DNA of 64,000 bases from Paenibacillus shirakamiensis (GCF_017874255.1 NZ_JAGGLD010000001.1:496001-560000); one strand, 5' to 3'. Numbered from the stretch's first letter, positions 8,826 to 17,639 are shown. Numbers and translations: made by a program. The notes: generated by a model not told the origin, from the sequence alone.

Positions 8826-9293
8826 ATGGGAGATCAAGCCGATCGTTATATCATGATTGTACTCATCTTAGGCATCTTATTTGCACTTTATAGAGGTTGT
8901 ATGTTTTGGCTCCGAAAGCCGATGTCTTTACGAACACATATGAGCTTTGAACTAAATGAAATTATTGAGGATCATCCTGCCGTAGATTTACTTATAGAAG
9001 CTGGATATACAGTAATTAGCGGGAAGTTAAGGGTTCCTCTTACCTTTCGTATGAATCATACTCGATTGAATAGTCGTTTATTTATTGATTATGTGGTGAC
9101 TCAAGGGGACGAAATATATCTTGTCAAAACATCGCGGCCCCGCTTGCATGTGGAATGGACGGGAATATGGCTGAGAAAAGAATGGTTGCCCTATTTGCTT
9201 TTATATCCCGACTGTGCAGGTTTAATATATATTGATGCCGAGCATAGTGAGATTAAGGTCATTACGCTCGACAGTGACGAAATAGAAGAATAA
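8826..9293 (+). CDS. Conserved hypothetical membrane-anchored protein
   Basis: A 155-aa protein I do not recognise by family. It has one N-terminal membrane helix (YIMIVLILGILFALYRGCMFW) and a cytoplasmic domain with alternating beta-like and charged segments (HPAVDLLIEAGYTVISGKLR, LFIDYVVTQGDEIYLVKTSR), a pattern reminiscent of a nuclease-like fold but without a convincing active site. AGAGGTGATGTT precedes ATG. It sits between tlyA and argR. Confidence 0.7.
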   Translation: MGDQADRYIMIVLILGILFALYRGCMFWLRKPMSLRTHMSFELNEIIEDHPAVDLLIEAGYTVISGKLRVPLTFRMNHTRLNSRLFIDYVVTQGDEIYLVKTSRPRLHVEWTGIWLRKEWLPYLLLYPDCAGLIYIDAEHSEIKVITLDSDEIEE

Positions 9294-9323
9294 GACGCAT
9301 GTAATGCGTTGATGGAGGATTTT

Positions 9324-9773
9324 ATGAAGGGTCAAAGACATATAAAAATTCGCGAAATTATAACAGGTCAGGATATCGAGACACAGGATGAGCTAGTGGA
9401 GGCATTACGTAGTTCTGGTTTTCAAGTGACGCAAGCCACCGTCTCCCGTGACATTAAGGAACTTTTTCTCATTAAAGTTCCCATGGATGACGGAAAATAT
9501 AAATATTCTATGCCCTCGGACCAAAGACACAATCCGGTTCAAAAATTAAAGCGCTATTTAGTGGATAGCTTTGTACATATAGACCATGCCGGGAATCTGG
9601 TCGTTATGAAATGCCTTCCAGGCACCGCGAATTCAGTGGCTGTACTCATCGATAATATGGAATGGTCTGAGGTACTTGGAACCATTTGTGGAGACGATAC
9701 GATCCTTATTATTTGTCGTACAGAGGACTATAGCCGATCCATCATTGAACGTGTGATGAATTATATCTCGTAA
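9324..9773 (+). CDS. argR: Arginine repressor ArgR/AhrC
   Basis: A 149-aa protein matching AhrC in length. The N-terminal winged helix contains [17 protein letters not shown]; the C-terminal arginine-binding and hexamerisation domain contains [11 protein letters not shown] and [14 protein letters not shown]. It represses arginine biosynthesis and activates catabolism with arginine as cofactor. ATG 9324 follows GGAGG by 5 nt. The argR-recN adjacency is conserved in Bacillales. Confidence 0.96.
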   Translation: MKGQRHIKIREIITGQDIETQDELVEALRSSGFQVTQATVSRDIKELFLIKVPMDDGKYKYSMPSDQRHNPVQKLKRYLVDSFVHIDHAGNLVVMKCLPGTANSVAVLIDNMEWSEVLGTICGDDTILIICRTEDYSRSIIERVMNYIS

Positions 9774-9797
9774 TAGCTTATAACGGAGGTGCCGTGT

Positions 9798-11516
9798 ATG
9801 TTAGTTCACTTGTCGATCCGAAATTTGGCGGTGGTAGAAGCCGTAGATGTCTCCTTTTACTCAGGATTCCATGTGTTGACTGGAGAGACGGGAGCGGGGA
9901 AATCAATTATAATCGATGCCCTTGGATTTATTGCGGGAGGAAGAGGTTCTGCGGACTTGATTCGTTACGGGTGTGACAAAGCCGAGATTGAGGCGAGTTT
10001 TGATCTAAAGAATGGACATCCTGTATGGCAGACACTTGCTAATCTAGGTATAGGCGGAAATGCATCTGAATCTTTAATTATACGCCGCGAAATCAGCGCC
10101 CAAGGGAAAAGTACATCACGAATTAATGGACAACTGGTCAATTTAACCATGTTACGTGAAGTGGGCGATCAGCTCATTAACATTCATGGTCAGCACGAGC
10201 ACCAGACTTTATTGAGGCCAGAACGTCATTTGCATTTGCTCGATGCCTTCGGATCACATGAACTAGCACCACTAAAAAAAGCTTATCAAGAAATCTATGC
10301 TGACTTTGTTAAAGTAGAAAAAGAATGGAATGAGATCCAGAAGTCTAGTCGTCAGACATTCCAGATGCTTGATATGTATCGGTACCAGTTGGATGAAATC
10401 GCCGCGGCACAATTAATCTCTGGGGAAGATGAATTACTTTCCGGAGAAAAGGTCAAGCTATCCCATAGTGAGAAAATGCTGGGTTCAATTTCAGATGCAT
10501 ATGAACTTATGAATGGTGCGCAAGGACTCGAGACTATTGCAAAAGCCATATCCCGTTTTGAAGAAGTGGCGTCTTATGATAGTACAGGCATTCAACCCAT
10601 TTTAGATCAATTACAGTCTGCTTATTTCCAACTTGAAGATGCTTCGTTTGCAATTCGCAATTATAGGGAAAGTATTGAAGTCAATCCGGATCGCCTTGGA
10701 GAGGTAGAGGATCGCTTGAATCTGATTAACACGCTTCGCCGCAAGTATGGGGAGAGCATTGATCGAATACTGGCTTACTACGAACAGATTCGGCTTGAGA
10801 CAGATACATTAGAGAACAAAGATGAGATCATGGATAAGCTAAAAGTGAAACGGGAAACCCTTTTACAAAAGCTTCTGAAGCAAGGCGAGCAACTTAGCGC
10901 GGCTCGTCAGCGTTGTGCTGATGATTTGGCGCTGCAAATGGAATCAGAACTTAGAGATTTGCAAATGGGTAGAACTTCGCTAAAAGTGAAGCTTGGCCGG
11001 ATGGAAGATCCAACTGGAGTAGAATGGAAAGGCAAGCGCATTCGGGTCGGAAAGCAAGGACTGGATACCGCCGAATTTTTAATCTCACCTAACCCTGGTG
11101 AGCCGTTGCGTCCCCTAAGTAAAATCGCTTCTGGTGGGGAATTATCTCGAATGATGCTCGCACTGAAGAGTATTTTTTCTCAGCATGATGAAGTGCCTGT
11201 TCTTATCTTCGATGAGGTGGATACCGGTGTTAGTGGACGTGCAGCACAGTCGATTGCAGATAAATTGTACAAGTTGTCGGAGTCTTGCCAAATCTTCTCG
11301 ATTACCCATTTGCCCCAGGTCGCTTGTATGGCGGATCGACAGTATCTTATCGAGAAAGTGGTATCCGATGGACGAACGATGACTCTCGTTGAATCCTTGT
11401 CTGATGAGGGGCGAATTGTGGAGCTCGCGCGTATGCTTGGTGGTGTAGAGATCACAGAGAAGACGCTTCATCACGCCCAAGAAATGCTTGGCTTGGCAGC
11501 TGCTCAAAAAGCGTAA
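9798..11516 (+). CDS. recN: DNA repair protein RecN
   Basis: A 572-aa SMC-like ATPase: Walker A GETGAGKS (residues 29-36), NGQLVNLTMLREVGDQLINIHGQHEHQ with the Q-loop, a central coiled coil, the signature KIASGGELSRMMLALK and Walker B VLIFDEVDTGVSGRAA. It organises DNA ends during double-strand-break repair. ATG 9798 follows GGAGGTG by about 7 nt. Confidence 0.97.
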   Translation: MLVHLSIRNLAVVEAVDVSFYSGFHVLTGETGAGKSIIIDALGFIAGGRGSADLIRYGCDKAEIEASFDLKNGHPVWQTLANLGIGGNASESLIIRREISAQGKSTSRINGQLVNLTMLREVGDQLINIHGQHEHQTLLRPERHLHLLDAFGSHELAPLKKAYQEIYADFVKVEKEWNEIQKSSRQTFQMLDMYRYQLDEIAAAQLISGEDELLSGEKVKLSHSEKMLGSISDAYELMNGAQGLETIAKAISRFEEVASYDSTGIQPILDQLQSAYFQLEDASFAIRNYRESIEVNPDRLGEVEDRLNLINTLRRKYGESIDRILAYYEQIRLETDTLENKDEIMDKLKVKRETLLQKLLKQGEQLSAARQRCADDLALQMESELRDLQMGRTSLKVKLGRMEDPTGVEWKGKRIRVGKQGLDTAEFLISPNPGEPLRPLSKIASGGELSRMMLALKSIFSQHDEVPVLIFDEVDTGVSGRAAQSIADKLYKLSESCQIFSITHLPQVACMADRQYLIEKVVSDGRTMTLVESLSDEGRIVELARMLGGVEITEKTLHHAQEMLGLAAAQKA

Positions 11517-11650
11517 TACATTGTGTTAGATTCTACGGTTGGCGTAATGATTGACAGTAATAAAAGGCCATCTGGGGGGTATCTTAAAGGTACGCAATTG
11601 GCGACCACCTTTTCGTCAAGCGAAAGAAGCTAAAGGGAGCGTGACAGCCA

Positions 11651-12982
11651 TTGAATCCGAACCTCAGGAAGCGCCTGCTTGGCCTTTTTCTTGCCTTTTT
11701 CTTTTGCTTTTTGGGCACAGCAGCGGCAGGAGGGCTTAACCACTCCTTCTTTCCTAATGAACTTCGATTATTTGCAGGTGAAATTAAGCAACTTCATGTA
11801 GCACTCCCGGTTCAGACTCAAATCAGTATAGATCGCCCCGATATTGTACAGTTTGATGGAACAAGCGCAACTACAGTACCTGTATCTTCTCATCATCCAG
11901 TTATGTTGCAATCCCATGGGATCGGTGAAGCACATCTTCATATGAAATTATTCGGTCAAATTCCTTTTAAAACAGTAAAAGTTAATGTGATGCCTGACTT
12001 GAAAGTTATTCCCGGGGGACAGACGATTGGTGTAAAGTTGAAATCATCTGGTATTTTGGTGGTGGGACATCATCTGGTCAATACTAGAGCGAATACCAAG
12101 ATCTCTCCTGGTGAAAAGGCAGGTTTAGAGTTAGGGGATCGTATTACGCATTTAAATGGGACTGAACTCAAAGACGTTAAAGATGTTGCATCCCTTGTAG
12201 AACAGGCGGGGAAAAATAAGCAGGCCTTAGACGTAACTTACAAGCGCGGAGAACGAAGTTTTACTACGAGATTATCCCCTGTATTTGATGAACAGGATAA
12301 GATTTGGAGATTGGGTCTGTATATTAGAGACTCGGCAGCAGGCGTCGGGACGCTTACCTTTTTTGCACCACAACAAGGTGTGTATGGAGCTTTAGGTCAT
12401 GTTATTACAGATATGAACACTCAGACTCCAATTGTTGTAGGTAGCGGTCAAATTGTGGAATCCAGTGTAACCTCCATTTCAAAGAGCGAAAATGGGGAGC
12501 CCGGCGAGAAACGTGCTCATTTTATTAAAGAAGGCAAAATCTTAGGTAACATTGAGCAAAATACCCAGTTTGGAATTTTTGGTAAAATGCCGTTGAATCC
12601 AGACCATAGTGTATATGGAGATCCTATTCCTGTCGCTTTTGCAGAAGAAGTGAAGGAAGGACCCGCAGAGATTTTAACGGTAGTTAGTGGACAGAAAGTG
12701 GAGAAATACTCGATAGAAATTGTTCATGTTACTACACAAGATGCACCAGAAACTAAAGGGATGGTTATTCGAATTACAGATCCCAGATTGGTGTCCAAAA
12801 CAGGTGGTATTGTACAAGGGATGAGCGGAAGCCCTATCATACAGAATGGCAAGTTAATTGGTGCAGTGACACATGTTTTCGTGAATGATCCTAAATCGGG
12901 GTATGGTTGTTTCATTGAATGGATGTTACAAGATGCAGGGGTTTTGTTAAAGTCGGGAACAAGAAACCTTAAGGCGAGCTAG
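11651..12982 (+). CDS. spoIVB: SpoIVB peptidase (sporulation signalling serine protease)
   Basis: A 443-aa S55 family protease with TTG start. It has an N-terminal signal/transmembrane helix (LLGLFLAFFFCFLGTAAAGG), a PDZ domain (SPGEKAGLELGDRITHLNG), the catalytic-histidine region YGALGHVITDM and the catalytic serine in GMSGSPIIQNGKL near residue 394. SpoIVB is secreted from the forespore and triggers pro-sigma-K processing by cleaving SpoIVFA. Its location before spo0A is conserved. No convincing forespore promoter was found in the 134-bp upstream gap. Confidence 0.95.
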   Translation: MNPNLRKRLLGLFLAFFFCFLGTAAAGGLNHSFFPNELRLFAGEIKQLHVALPVQTQISIDRPDIVQFDGTSATTVPVSSHHPVMLQSHGIGEAHLHMKLFGQIPFKTVKVNVMPDLKVIPGGQTIGVKLKSSGILVVGHHLVNTRANTKISPGEKAGLELGDRITHLNGTELKDVKDVASLVEQAGKNKQALDVTYKRGERSFTTRLSPVFDEQDKIWRLGLYIRDSAAGVGTLTFFAPQQGVYGALGHVITDMNTQTPIVVGSGQIVESSVTSISKSENGEPGEKRAHFIKEGKILGNIEQNTQFGIFGKMPLNPDHSVYGDPIPVAFAEEVKEGPAEILTVVSGQKVEKYSIEIVHVTTQDAPETKGMVIRITDPRLVSKTGGIVQGMSGSPIIQNGKLIGAVTHVFVNDPKSGYGCFIEWMLQDAGVLLKSGTRNLKAS

Positions 12983-13000
12983 TCGCCTTAAGGTTTTTTT
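12965..13000 (+). terminator. Terminator after spoIVB
   Basis: A perfect 13-bp stem (12965-12977 and 12983-12995, arm AACCTTAAGGCGA) spans the spoIVB stop codon and ends in a T-tract. Confidence 0.92.
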
Positions 13001-13118
13001 GTCGAATTACATATAATAGTAGCGCTTATTGCAATTAAATAATTAATTATAAATCAACCCAGAAAAAAAATAAAGAAAAATAATATTCGACAGAAGGTAT
13101 TCATTTATTGATGTCGAA
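13000..13118 (+). promoter_or_regulatory. spo0A control region with three 0A boxes
   Basis: Exact matches to the Spo0A box TGTCGAA occur at 13000-13006 (+), 13086-13092 (as TTCGACA, minus orientation) and 13112-13118 (+). The last overlaps a possible sigma-H promoter (GAAGGTATT near 13093 with a weak -10). This suggests autoregulation by Spo0A, as established in B. subtilis. The promoter elements themselves are weak matches. Confidence 0.6.
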
Positions 13119-13185
13119 ACCATATATTAGGACAAAAAGAGCCTTACGACAAACTAATCAAACAATCTGAAGGAGGATACACACA

Positions 13186-14007
13186 TTGCAAAAGATTGAA
13201 GTACTGTTGGCGGATGATAATCGGGAATTTACAAATTTATTGGCGGAATACATTTCTGGGCAAGATGATATGATCGTATCAGGCATTGCTTATAATGGTG
13301 AGGAAGCTATTCAGATGCTGGAAGGATCCAATGATTTACCGGATGTACTGATTCTAGATATCATTATGCCGCATTTAGATGGATTAGGTGTGTTAGAACG
13401 CTTGCGGGAGCTCAATCTAAATCCTCAACCGAAGATTATTATGTTAACGGCTTTCGGACAAGAAAACATTACACAGCGTGCAGTTCAGCTTGGGGCTTCG
13501 TATTACATACTCAAGCCTTTTGATATGGAAGTGCTTGCGAACCGTATTCGTCAACTCGTTGGCGCTCCAACTTCACATTCATCTGTGGGGCAGATTGTTT
13601 CTTCCTCATCCGCTGTATTCAGATCTAACAATGTAGTGCCACTGGGCAAAGGAAAAAATTTGGATGCTAATATTACTTCAATCATACATGAAATCGGTGT
13701 TCCTGCGCATATTAAAGGATATCAGTACTTAAGGGAAGCCATTACGATGGTGTATAATAATATCGAAATTTTAGGAGCTATTACAAAAACTCTATATCCT
13801 GCCATTGCAGAAAAATTTAAAACAACGCCTTCCCGCGTTGAACGCGCCATCCGCCATGCTATCGAGGTTGCGTGGACACGTGGTAACATCGACAGCATCT
13901 CGCATCTGTTCGGCTACACGATTAACATAAGCAAGTCTAAGCCAACTAACAGCGAGTTCATCGCAATGGTGGCCGACAAGCTGCGGATTGAGCATAAGGT
14001 AAGCTAG
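13186..14007 (+). CDS. spo0A: Sporulation master regulator Spo0A
   Basis: A 273-aa response regulator: acidic pocket ADD (residues 9-11), phosphorylated Asp58 in LILDIIMP, and conserved Lys in ILKPFD. The C-terminal DNA-binding domain starts near residue 158 ([20 protein letters not shown]) with the recognition helix [15 protein letters not shown] and ends [19 protein letters not shown] start follows AAGGAGG. It controls sporulation entry and binds 0A boxes. The final 60 coding bases, including the stop, belong to a 63-bp repeat that recurs at 17640: a mobile element is inserted at this 3' end and leaves the coding sequence whole. Confidence 0.98.
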   Translation: MQKIEVLLADDNREFTNLLAEYISGQDDMIVSGIAYNGEEAIQMLEGSNDLPDVLILDIIMPHLDGLGVLERLRELNLNPQPKIIMLTAFGQENITQRAVQLGASYYILKPFDMEVLANRIRQLVGAPTSHSSVGQIVSSSSAVFRSNNVVPLGKGKNLDANITSIIHEIGVPAHIKGYQYLREAITMVYNNIEILGAITKTLYPAIAEKFKTTPSRVERAIRHAIEVAWTRGNIDSISHLFGYTINISKSKPTNSEFIAMVADKLRIEHKVS

Positions 14008-14010
14008 ACG
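13948..14010 (+). repeat. attL: left 63-bp direct repeat at the spo0A 3' end
   Basis: These 63 bp recur at 17640-17702 with one difference (A at 13965, G at 17657). They encode the last 19 residues of Spo0A plus the stop codon. This is the usual arrangement when an integrase recombines at the 3' end of a gene and restores it. Confidence 0.92.
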
Positions 14011-14049
14011 TAGGCGTGTCGTGTGTTTATCGTGTGTGGCAAAACGTAT

Positions 14050-14088
14050 GTTCACGTTAATTTGTCCGCTCGTTGCACGGAGATTCCG
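14050..14088 (+). repeat. Left arm-type imperfect direct repeat
   Basis: The stretch starting GTTCACGTTAATTTGTCCGC (14050) resembles the one starting GTTCACGTCTAATTTTCCGC near the right end (17579-17617) in the same orientation, continuing with CGTTGCAC versus CGTTGTGC. Paired sequences next to both attachment sites may be integrase arm-binding sites. Confidence 0.4.
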
Positions 14089-14206
14089 ATAAACTTTAGC
14101 GCTCGATACCCTTAAACTTTTCGCAATAGTTAAGTTCCTTTTCGCAAACTTATTGGACCGTTTAGCTACGTGAATGGTACCTCATTTATATTAATTTAGC
14201 AATGCT

Positions 14207-14244
14207 AACGCTCAGTCCTTCGGGATTGGGCGTTATTCTTTTTT
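14207..14244 (+). terminator. UUCG-loop terminator inside the element
   Basis: AACGCTCAGTCC (14207-14218), loop TTCG, GGATTGGGCGTT (14223-14234), pairing with two G-U pairs, then ATTCTTTTTT. It probably ends spo0A transcripts now that the native terminator has been displaced. Confidence 0.75.
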
Positions 14245-14270
14245 GCGTAGAAAGTGTGCGGAGGATAGGA

Positions 14271-14786
14271 ATGAACCGATTAGCGAAAGTATTTACGTAC
14301 GGACCCTCAGAGGTAAGGGCGGTGATGATCGAATGAGAACCGTGGTTTATCGCAAAGGATGTCTGCGCTATTTTGGAGCATTCAGACGTTAACATGGCGG
14401 TCCGACGTCTTGATGATGACGAAAAGCTGGTACAAGCACTCTTTGTATCAGGTCAAACTCTGCAAGTAGTCACGGTGAACGAATTCGGACTCTACTCGCT
14501 TATACTAACTTCTCGCAAGCCCGAGGCGCGCGCCTTTAAACGTTGGATCACGCACGAAGTAATCCCGTCAATCCGGCGAAACGGCATGTACGCAACTGAT
14601 ACCCTATTGGACGATCCAGATCTCCTACTCAAGACGGTGACAAGATTAACGGAAGAACGCTGCGCACGCCTCGCCGCAGAAGCGAAGAGTCAGCGTCCAG
14701 CATCAATAACCGCAGATTCTGCGTTAATGGACCGCTTGACTGACGTCGTACTGTACGATGAGATAACGGACCCGAATCCGTACTAG
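14271..14786 (+). pseudogene. Bro-N domain phage antirepressor, interrupted by an in-frame TGA
   Basis: From ATG 14271 (GGAGGATAGGA upstream) the frame reads MNRLAKVFTYGPSEVRAVMI, then E, then TGA at 14334-14336, then EPWFIAKDVCAILEHSDVN and on through RRLDDDEK, VNEFGLYSLILTSRKPEAR and FKRWITHEVIPSIRRNG. This is a full Bro-N domain; its conserved GEPWF motif would need GGA where TGA stands, a single base change. The C-terminal part is short and lacks a recognisable second domain. Such proteins act as phage antirepressors. Either the gene is dead, it restarts at ATG 14373, or the stop is a sequencing error. Confidence 0.75.
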
Positions 14787-14810
14787 ACCGCTCACGCGGA
14801 ATACCCGTTT

Positions 14811-15020
14811 ATGTCCGAGCGCCAACTTGATTTACGTAGGGATCGGGAAGCGTCCGCAAGTGCAGCCAAGTCGCACGGTTCAGACGGTAAGAATTATCGC
14901 GAGCTGACGCGTAGGAAGCGGACGAGGTACGAGAATTATTGCGTTGATAAGAACGCACAAAGGTCGGCGCAATATAAACGGGATACGGCGACGGATCCGG
15001 TATTACGCAGGATGAGCTAG
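14811..15020 (+). CDS. Small basic phage-like ORF, unknown
   Basis: A 69-residue reading frame in the same frame as the antirepressor, directly after its stop. It is rich in Arg, Ser and Asp (GKNYRELTRRKRTRYENYC). There is no clear ribosome site before ATG 14811, so it may be part of a longer decayed gene. I do not recognise a family. Confidence 0.3.
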   Translation: MSERQLDLRRDREASASAAKSHGSDGKNYRELTRRKRTRYENYCVDKNAQRSAQYKRDTATDPVLRRMS

Positions 15021-15065
15021 CCGTTTATGCAATGCATCGGATTTGGGCGTAGGTGGGCGGAAGGA

Positions 15066-15275
15066 ATGGGCGCTATAGACGAGGGGATCGTTGAGCAGGC
15101 GGAGGAGGTTGCGCTTCTTGATGCGGCCAGCCAACTCGATATAAGGGACCGATACACAGCGGAGTATGCTGGGCAAGAATTTTGCCTTTTGTGCCGGGAG
15201 CCTGTTAATCGGCCGCTAAAGCGTCGGCGGATCAGAAGAGATATTCAATGGATCAATTTAAAAAGGCCCTGCTAG
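15066..15275 (+). CDS. Small ORF with a single CxxC, possibly a TraR/DksA-like remnant
   Basis: From ATG 15066 (GGCGGAAGGA directly upstream) a 69-aa protein starts MGAIDEGIVEQAEEVALLDA. The helix followed by EFCLLCREPVN recalls phage TraR/DksA C4 zinc-finger proteins, but the second CxxC of that family is absent; only a terminal Cys remains. The likeness is weak. A frame start at 15027 is also open. Confidence 0.35.
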   Translation: MGAIDEGIVEQAEEVALLDAASQLDIRDRYTAEYAGQEFCLLCREPVNRPLKRRRIRRDIQWINLKRPC

Positions 15276-15297
15276 CACATAGCCAGCGGGGCTCTAT

Positions 15298-15741
15298 TTA
15301 ATTGATAGTTCCTATTGTATTAATTAATTGATTAGTTATATCTACATTACCTGGATCTTTAGATAGCTCCTTAATTTGAATTTTCAGCTTGTTTAGCTGG
15401 TCTTCGGTCATTTTATAAGTTGAATTATCAATATTAAGTAGAGCTGATTCAAGTAAATTTGCTACTGACGAAATCCCTGCCTGCGAGTTTTCAAAGCTAC
15501 TTAATGGAGCCAGCGCCCTCATATGAGAAGCAGCTTGTATTATAACGTTTATGCTTGATGGGAAGGTGTTGATATCTACTTTCGATAATTTATGGTCTAA
15601 TTCACTAATACTTGACGTCAAACTGTCATCAATCTTTAATTGCAAATTTTTTGCCTTATGTTGATTTTGGAAAGCCATAATTAAAGATACAATCGCAATG
15701 ATAAGCAAGCCTAATATAATATATTTATAGCTTTTAACCAT
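15298..15741 (-). CDS. Membrane-anchored hypothetical protein (cargo of the element)
   Basis: A 147-aa protein with one N-terminal membrane helix (YIILGLLIIAIVSLIMAF) and an extracytoplasmic helical domain, possibly coiled coil (LQLKIDDSLTSSISELDHKL). ATG 15741 follows GAGGTGG by 6 nt; a TTG at 15756 overlaps the ribosome site. AT-rich composition contrasts with the GC-richer phage-like genes to the left. It is probably cotranscribed with the next upstream minus-strand gene. Function unknown. Confidence 0.6.
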   Translation of the reverse strand: MVKSYKYIILGLLIIAIVSLIMAFQNQHKAKNLQLKIDDSLTSSISELDHKLSKVDINTFPSSINVIIQAASHMRALAPLSSFENSQAGISSVANLLESALLNIDNSTYKMTEDQLNKLKIQIKELSKDPGNVDITNQLINTIGTIN

Positions 15742-15788
15742 AGATAACCACCTCAATTATAAAGCAAAAGGTCACAGGGACCTTAGCT

Positions 15789-16739
15789 TTATTGAACTTT
15801 ATAAGTAAATTGACAGAATGTATTAACGTCAATAAACCTGTCACTAAAGGACACTCCTAAACTCCCACCTAAAGGTAGAGTAACACCTGGAGTAAACGTT
15901 ATCTGTGTTTGTTGGTGACGATAGTACCCTTTAGTATCATAAAGAGCGCCGACATTCCAATTATCACCTTGTCTGGGAAGAACTGTAACACTTATATAAG
16001 CACGCTCATTTTGTTTTTGGCGAAAAGAATCGAAAATATTAAATGAAGCAGCTACTCGTCCAATATCATACACTATGTCTGCTGAATTGTCTGTATAGGG
16101 GTCCCATTTTGAATATGTTCCATCCCAAAATTCAGCTTTATGAGAAAAACTAACGGTCCCTTTTTTAATGCCCACATCTTGGTTTACGCCTAAAGCTAAT
16201 ATATCCAATTTTTTATTGCTGGCTTCTTTAAGCCAAGTTGCATAATTAGAGATTGTACCATTATTTGTATAATAGGTCATATTTGTTTCTAACCGTAACC
16301 AGTCAGTAACTTTTACATCAGAATCCGAAATTGCAAAAGGACTAATTAATTCTTCATTTTTTTTGGCTAGTTCAACTTCGGCCAAAGCTTGTTCTTTCGT
16401 AATTTTAGTAATAACCGGCTTACTCTCCTCTTCCAAGGTTTTCAACATTTTTCCATTACTCGAATTTTCTTGTTCATACTCTATTCTAAAATATTCTTCC
16501 TTGTTCGTGCTAACAACTGGGCGTTGAGAGGAAAACTTTTTTAAATCCTTATCTGTCAGATCATGAGCAAATTCTTTGGATATTTCATAAGTCTTGATAA
16601 CATATTGTTCTTGTTCTTCCCTGGATGACAGCACACTAGTTTCTTTAGCAGACGTCAAACCTGGAAATACCATACAAAACATTAATGGGGATACTCGGGA
16701 TCCCACGACACCAACTCTTTTTGCATATAGCTTAAGCAT
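15789..16739 (-). CDS. Secreted hypothetical protein fused to an integrase remnant
   Basis: The 316-aa frame starts with MLKLYAKRVGVVGSRVSPLM, which reads like the C-terminal part of a tyrosine recombinase just before its HxxR motif. It then turns into a signal-peptide-like stretch (FCMVFPGLTSA) and a mature extracellular protein (KETSVLSSREEQEQ onward, C-terminal half rich in aromatic beta-strand segments such as TNMTYYTNNGTISNYATWL). The native start was probably lost in a deletion joining the two genes. No good ribosome site precedes ATG 16739. The secreted domain family is not recognised. Confidence 0.55.
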   Translation of the reverse strand: MLKLYAKRVGVVGSRVSPLMFCMVFPGLTSAKETSVLSSREEQEQYVIKTYEISKEFAHDLTDKDLKKFSSQRPVVSTNKEEYFRIEYEQENSSNGKMLKTLEEESKPVITKITKEQALAEVELAKKNEELISPFAISDSDVKVTDWLRLETNMTYYTNNGTISNYATWLKEASNKKLDILALGVNQDVGIKKGTVSFSHKAEFWDGTYSKWDPYTDNSADIVYDIGRVAASFNIFDSFRQKQNERAYISVTVLPRQGDNWNVGALYDTKGYYRHQQTQITFTPGVTLPLGGSLGVSFSDRFIDVNTFCQFTYKVQ

Positions 16740-17498
16740 TTTCGCAAATGTATCTCCGTAATATCGTTCTCCAAATTGTGTTAACCAAAGAAAGTCGTTT
16801 TACTATAAGTCCATGTAAGAGATCAGTTTTTCTATTTCTTTAATAGTGCGCTGGGAAAGCGGGACGATTCGGGTAGTCCTCGTCTTGGCGATCTCAGCGC
16901 GGATAGTTACCTGACGGAGTTTAAAATCTATGTCGGACACGAGGAGACTCGTCATCTCCTTAATCCGTAGCCCGCCATCAATTAGGACTAGCATCATACA
17001 AAAATCGCGCCGGCCAGTATATACGCGTAGATTCGGCGAACCTAACAATTTTGTCACTTCTTCATCCGTGAATATTTCGAAAGTTTCCTTGTTCTGTATT
17101 TGATAATTTACCGCGTTCATGGGTGAGTGAGAAATGATGCGTTCCTTCATTAAATAGTTTAAAAAAATACGCATGTTTCGTATTACGTTATTGACTGTTC
17201 TGGCAGATAGCCCACACCCACCATTTGGACTAGTAGGGTAGTCGTCCCACCGTATCTTTTCAGACGTGAGATATCCGATGTATTTACGTAATATCTCTGA
17301 TGAAATTTCTTTCTCACCTGTATCAACGAACCACTTTCGAAATTGTTCGAGAACTTGAAAGTAAGCACTTATGGTTTTTGGTGAGCGTTTCTCAATACGC
17401 TTAGAATCAATGAAGTGCGTAATTTGCTTTTCTAAATCAATTTTAACGGGGCGGTTTCCTTTTGAAACAAATGCGAATTTCGGTTGTTTTGGCGGCAA
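16677..17498 (-). pseudogene. Tyrosine recombinase/integrase, truncated and interrupted
   Basis: TTG 17498 follows AAAGGAGG and opens a 231-aa frame with a core-binding domain (SPKTISAYFQVLEQFRKWF) and the start of the catalytic domain, including the catalytic Arg region LIDGGLRIKEMTSL and KTRTTRIVPLS. Two consecutive stops (TAG TAA, 16800-16805) follow YMDL. The same frame then continues with integrase-like sequence (FLWLTQFGERYYGDTFAKML, then KLYAKRVGVVGSRVSP) up to about 16677. The HxxR, His and Tyr catalytic residues are missing. The gene reads inward from attR, the usual place for the element's own integrase. Confidence 0.85.
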
Positions 17499-17513
17499 TT
17501 TATCCGCGCCTCC

Positions 17514-17536
17514 TTTAGCGATAAAGTTTCGCTAAA
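17514..17536. promoter_or_regulatory. Inverted repeat at the integrase translation start
   Basis: TTTAGCGA (17514-17521) and TCGCTAAA (17529-17536) form a perfect 8-bp inverted repeat with a 7-bp centre. It overlaps the upstream side of the integrase ribosome site, so it could be an operator or an RNA hairpin. Confidence 0.4.
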
Positions 17537-17578
17537 CGTTCCGATAAAGGTGCGCAAAGTTTGTTGCAATAACGAATT

Positions 17579-17617
17579 GTTCACGTCTAATTTTCCGCAT
17601 CGTTGTGCGATTTCGAC
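17579..17617 (+). repeat. Right arm-type imperfect direct repeat
   Basis: Partner of the repeat at 14050-14088, 22 bp before attR. Shared blocks are GTTCACGT, TAATTT, TCCGC and CGTTG. Confidence 0.4.
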
Positions 17618-17639
17618 CGTTACCAACCAATCCGGGATC

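Noticed and set aside
11551-11739. ORF across the spoIVB start
   Set aside because: Wrong frame relative to SpoIVB, whose signal peptide and domains are clear from TTG 11651.
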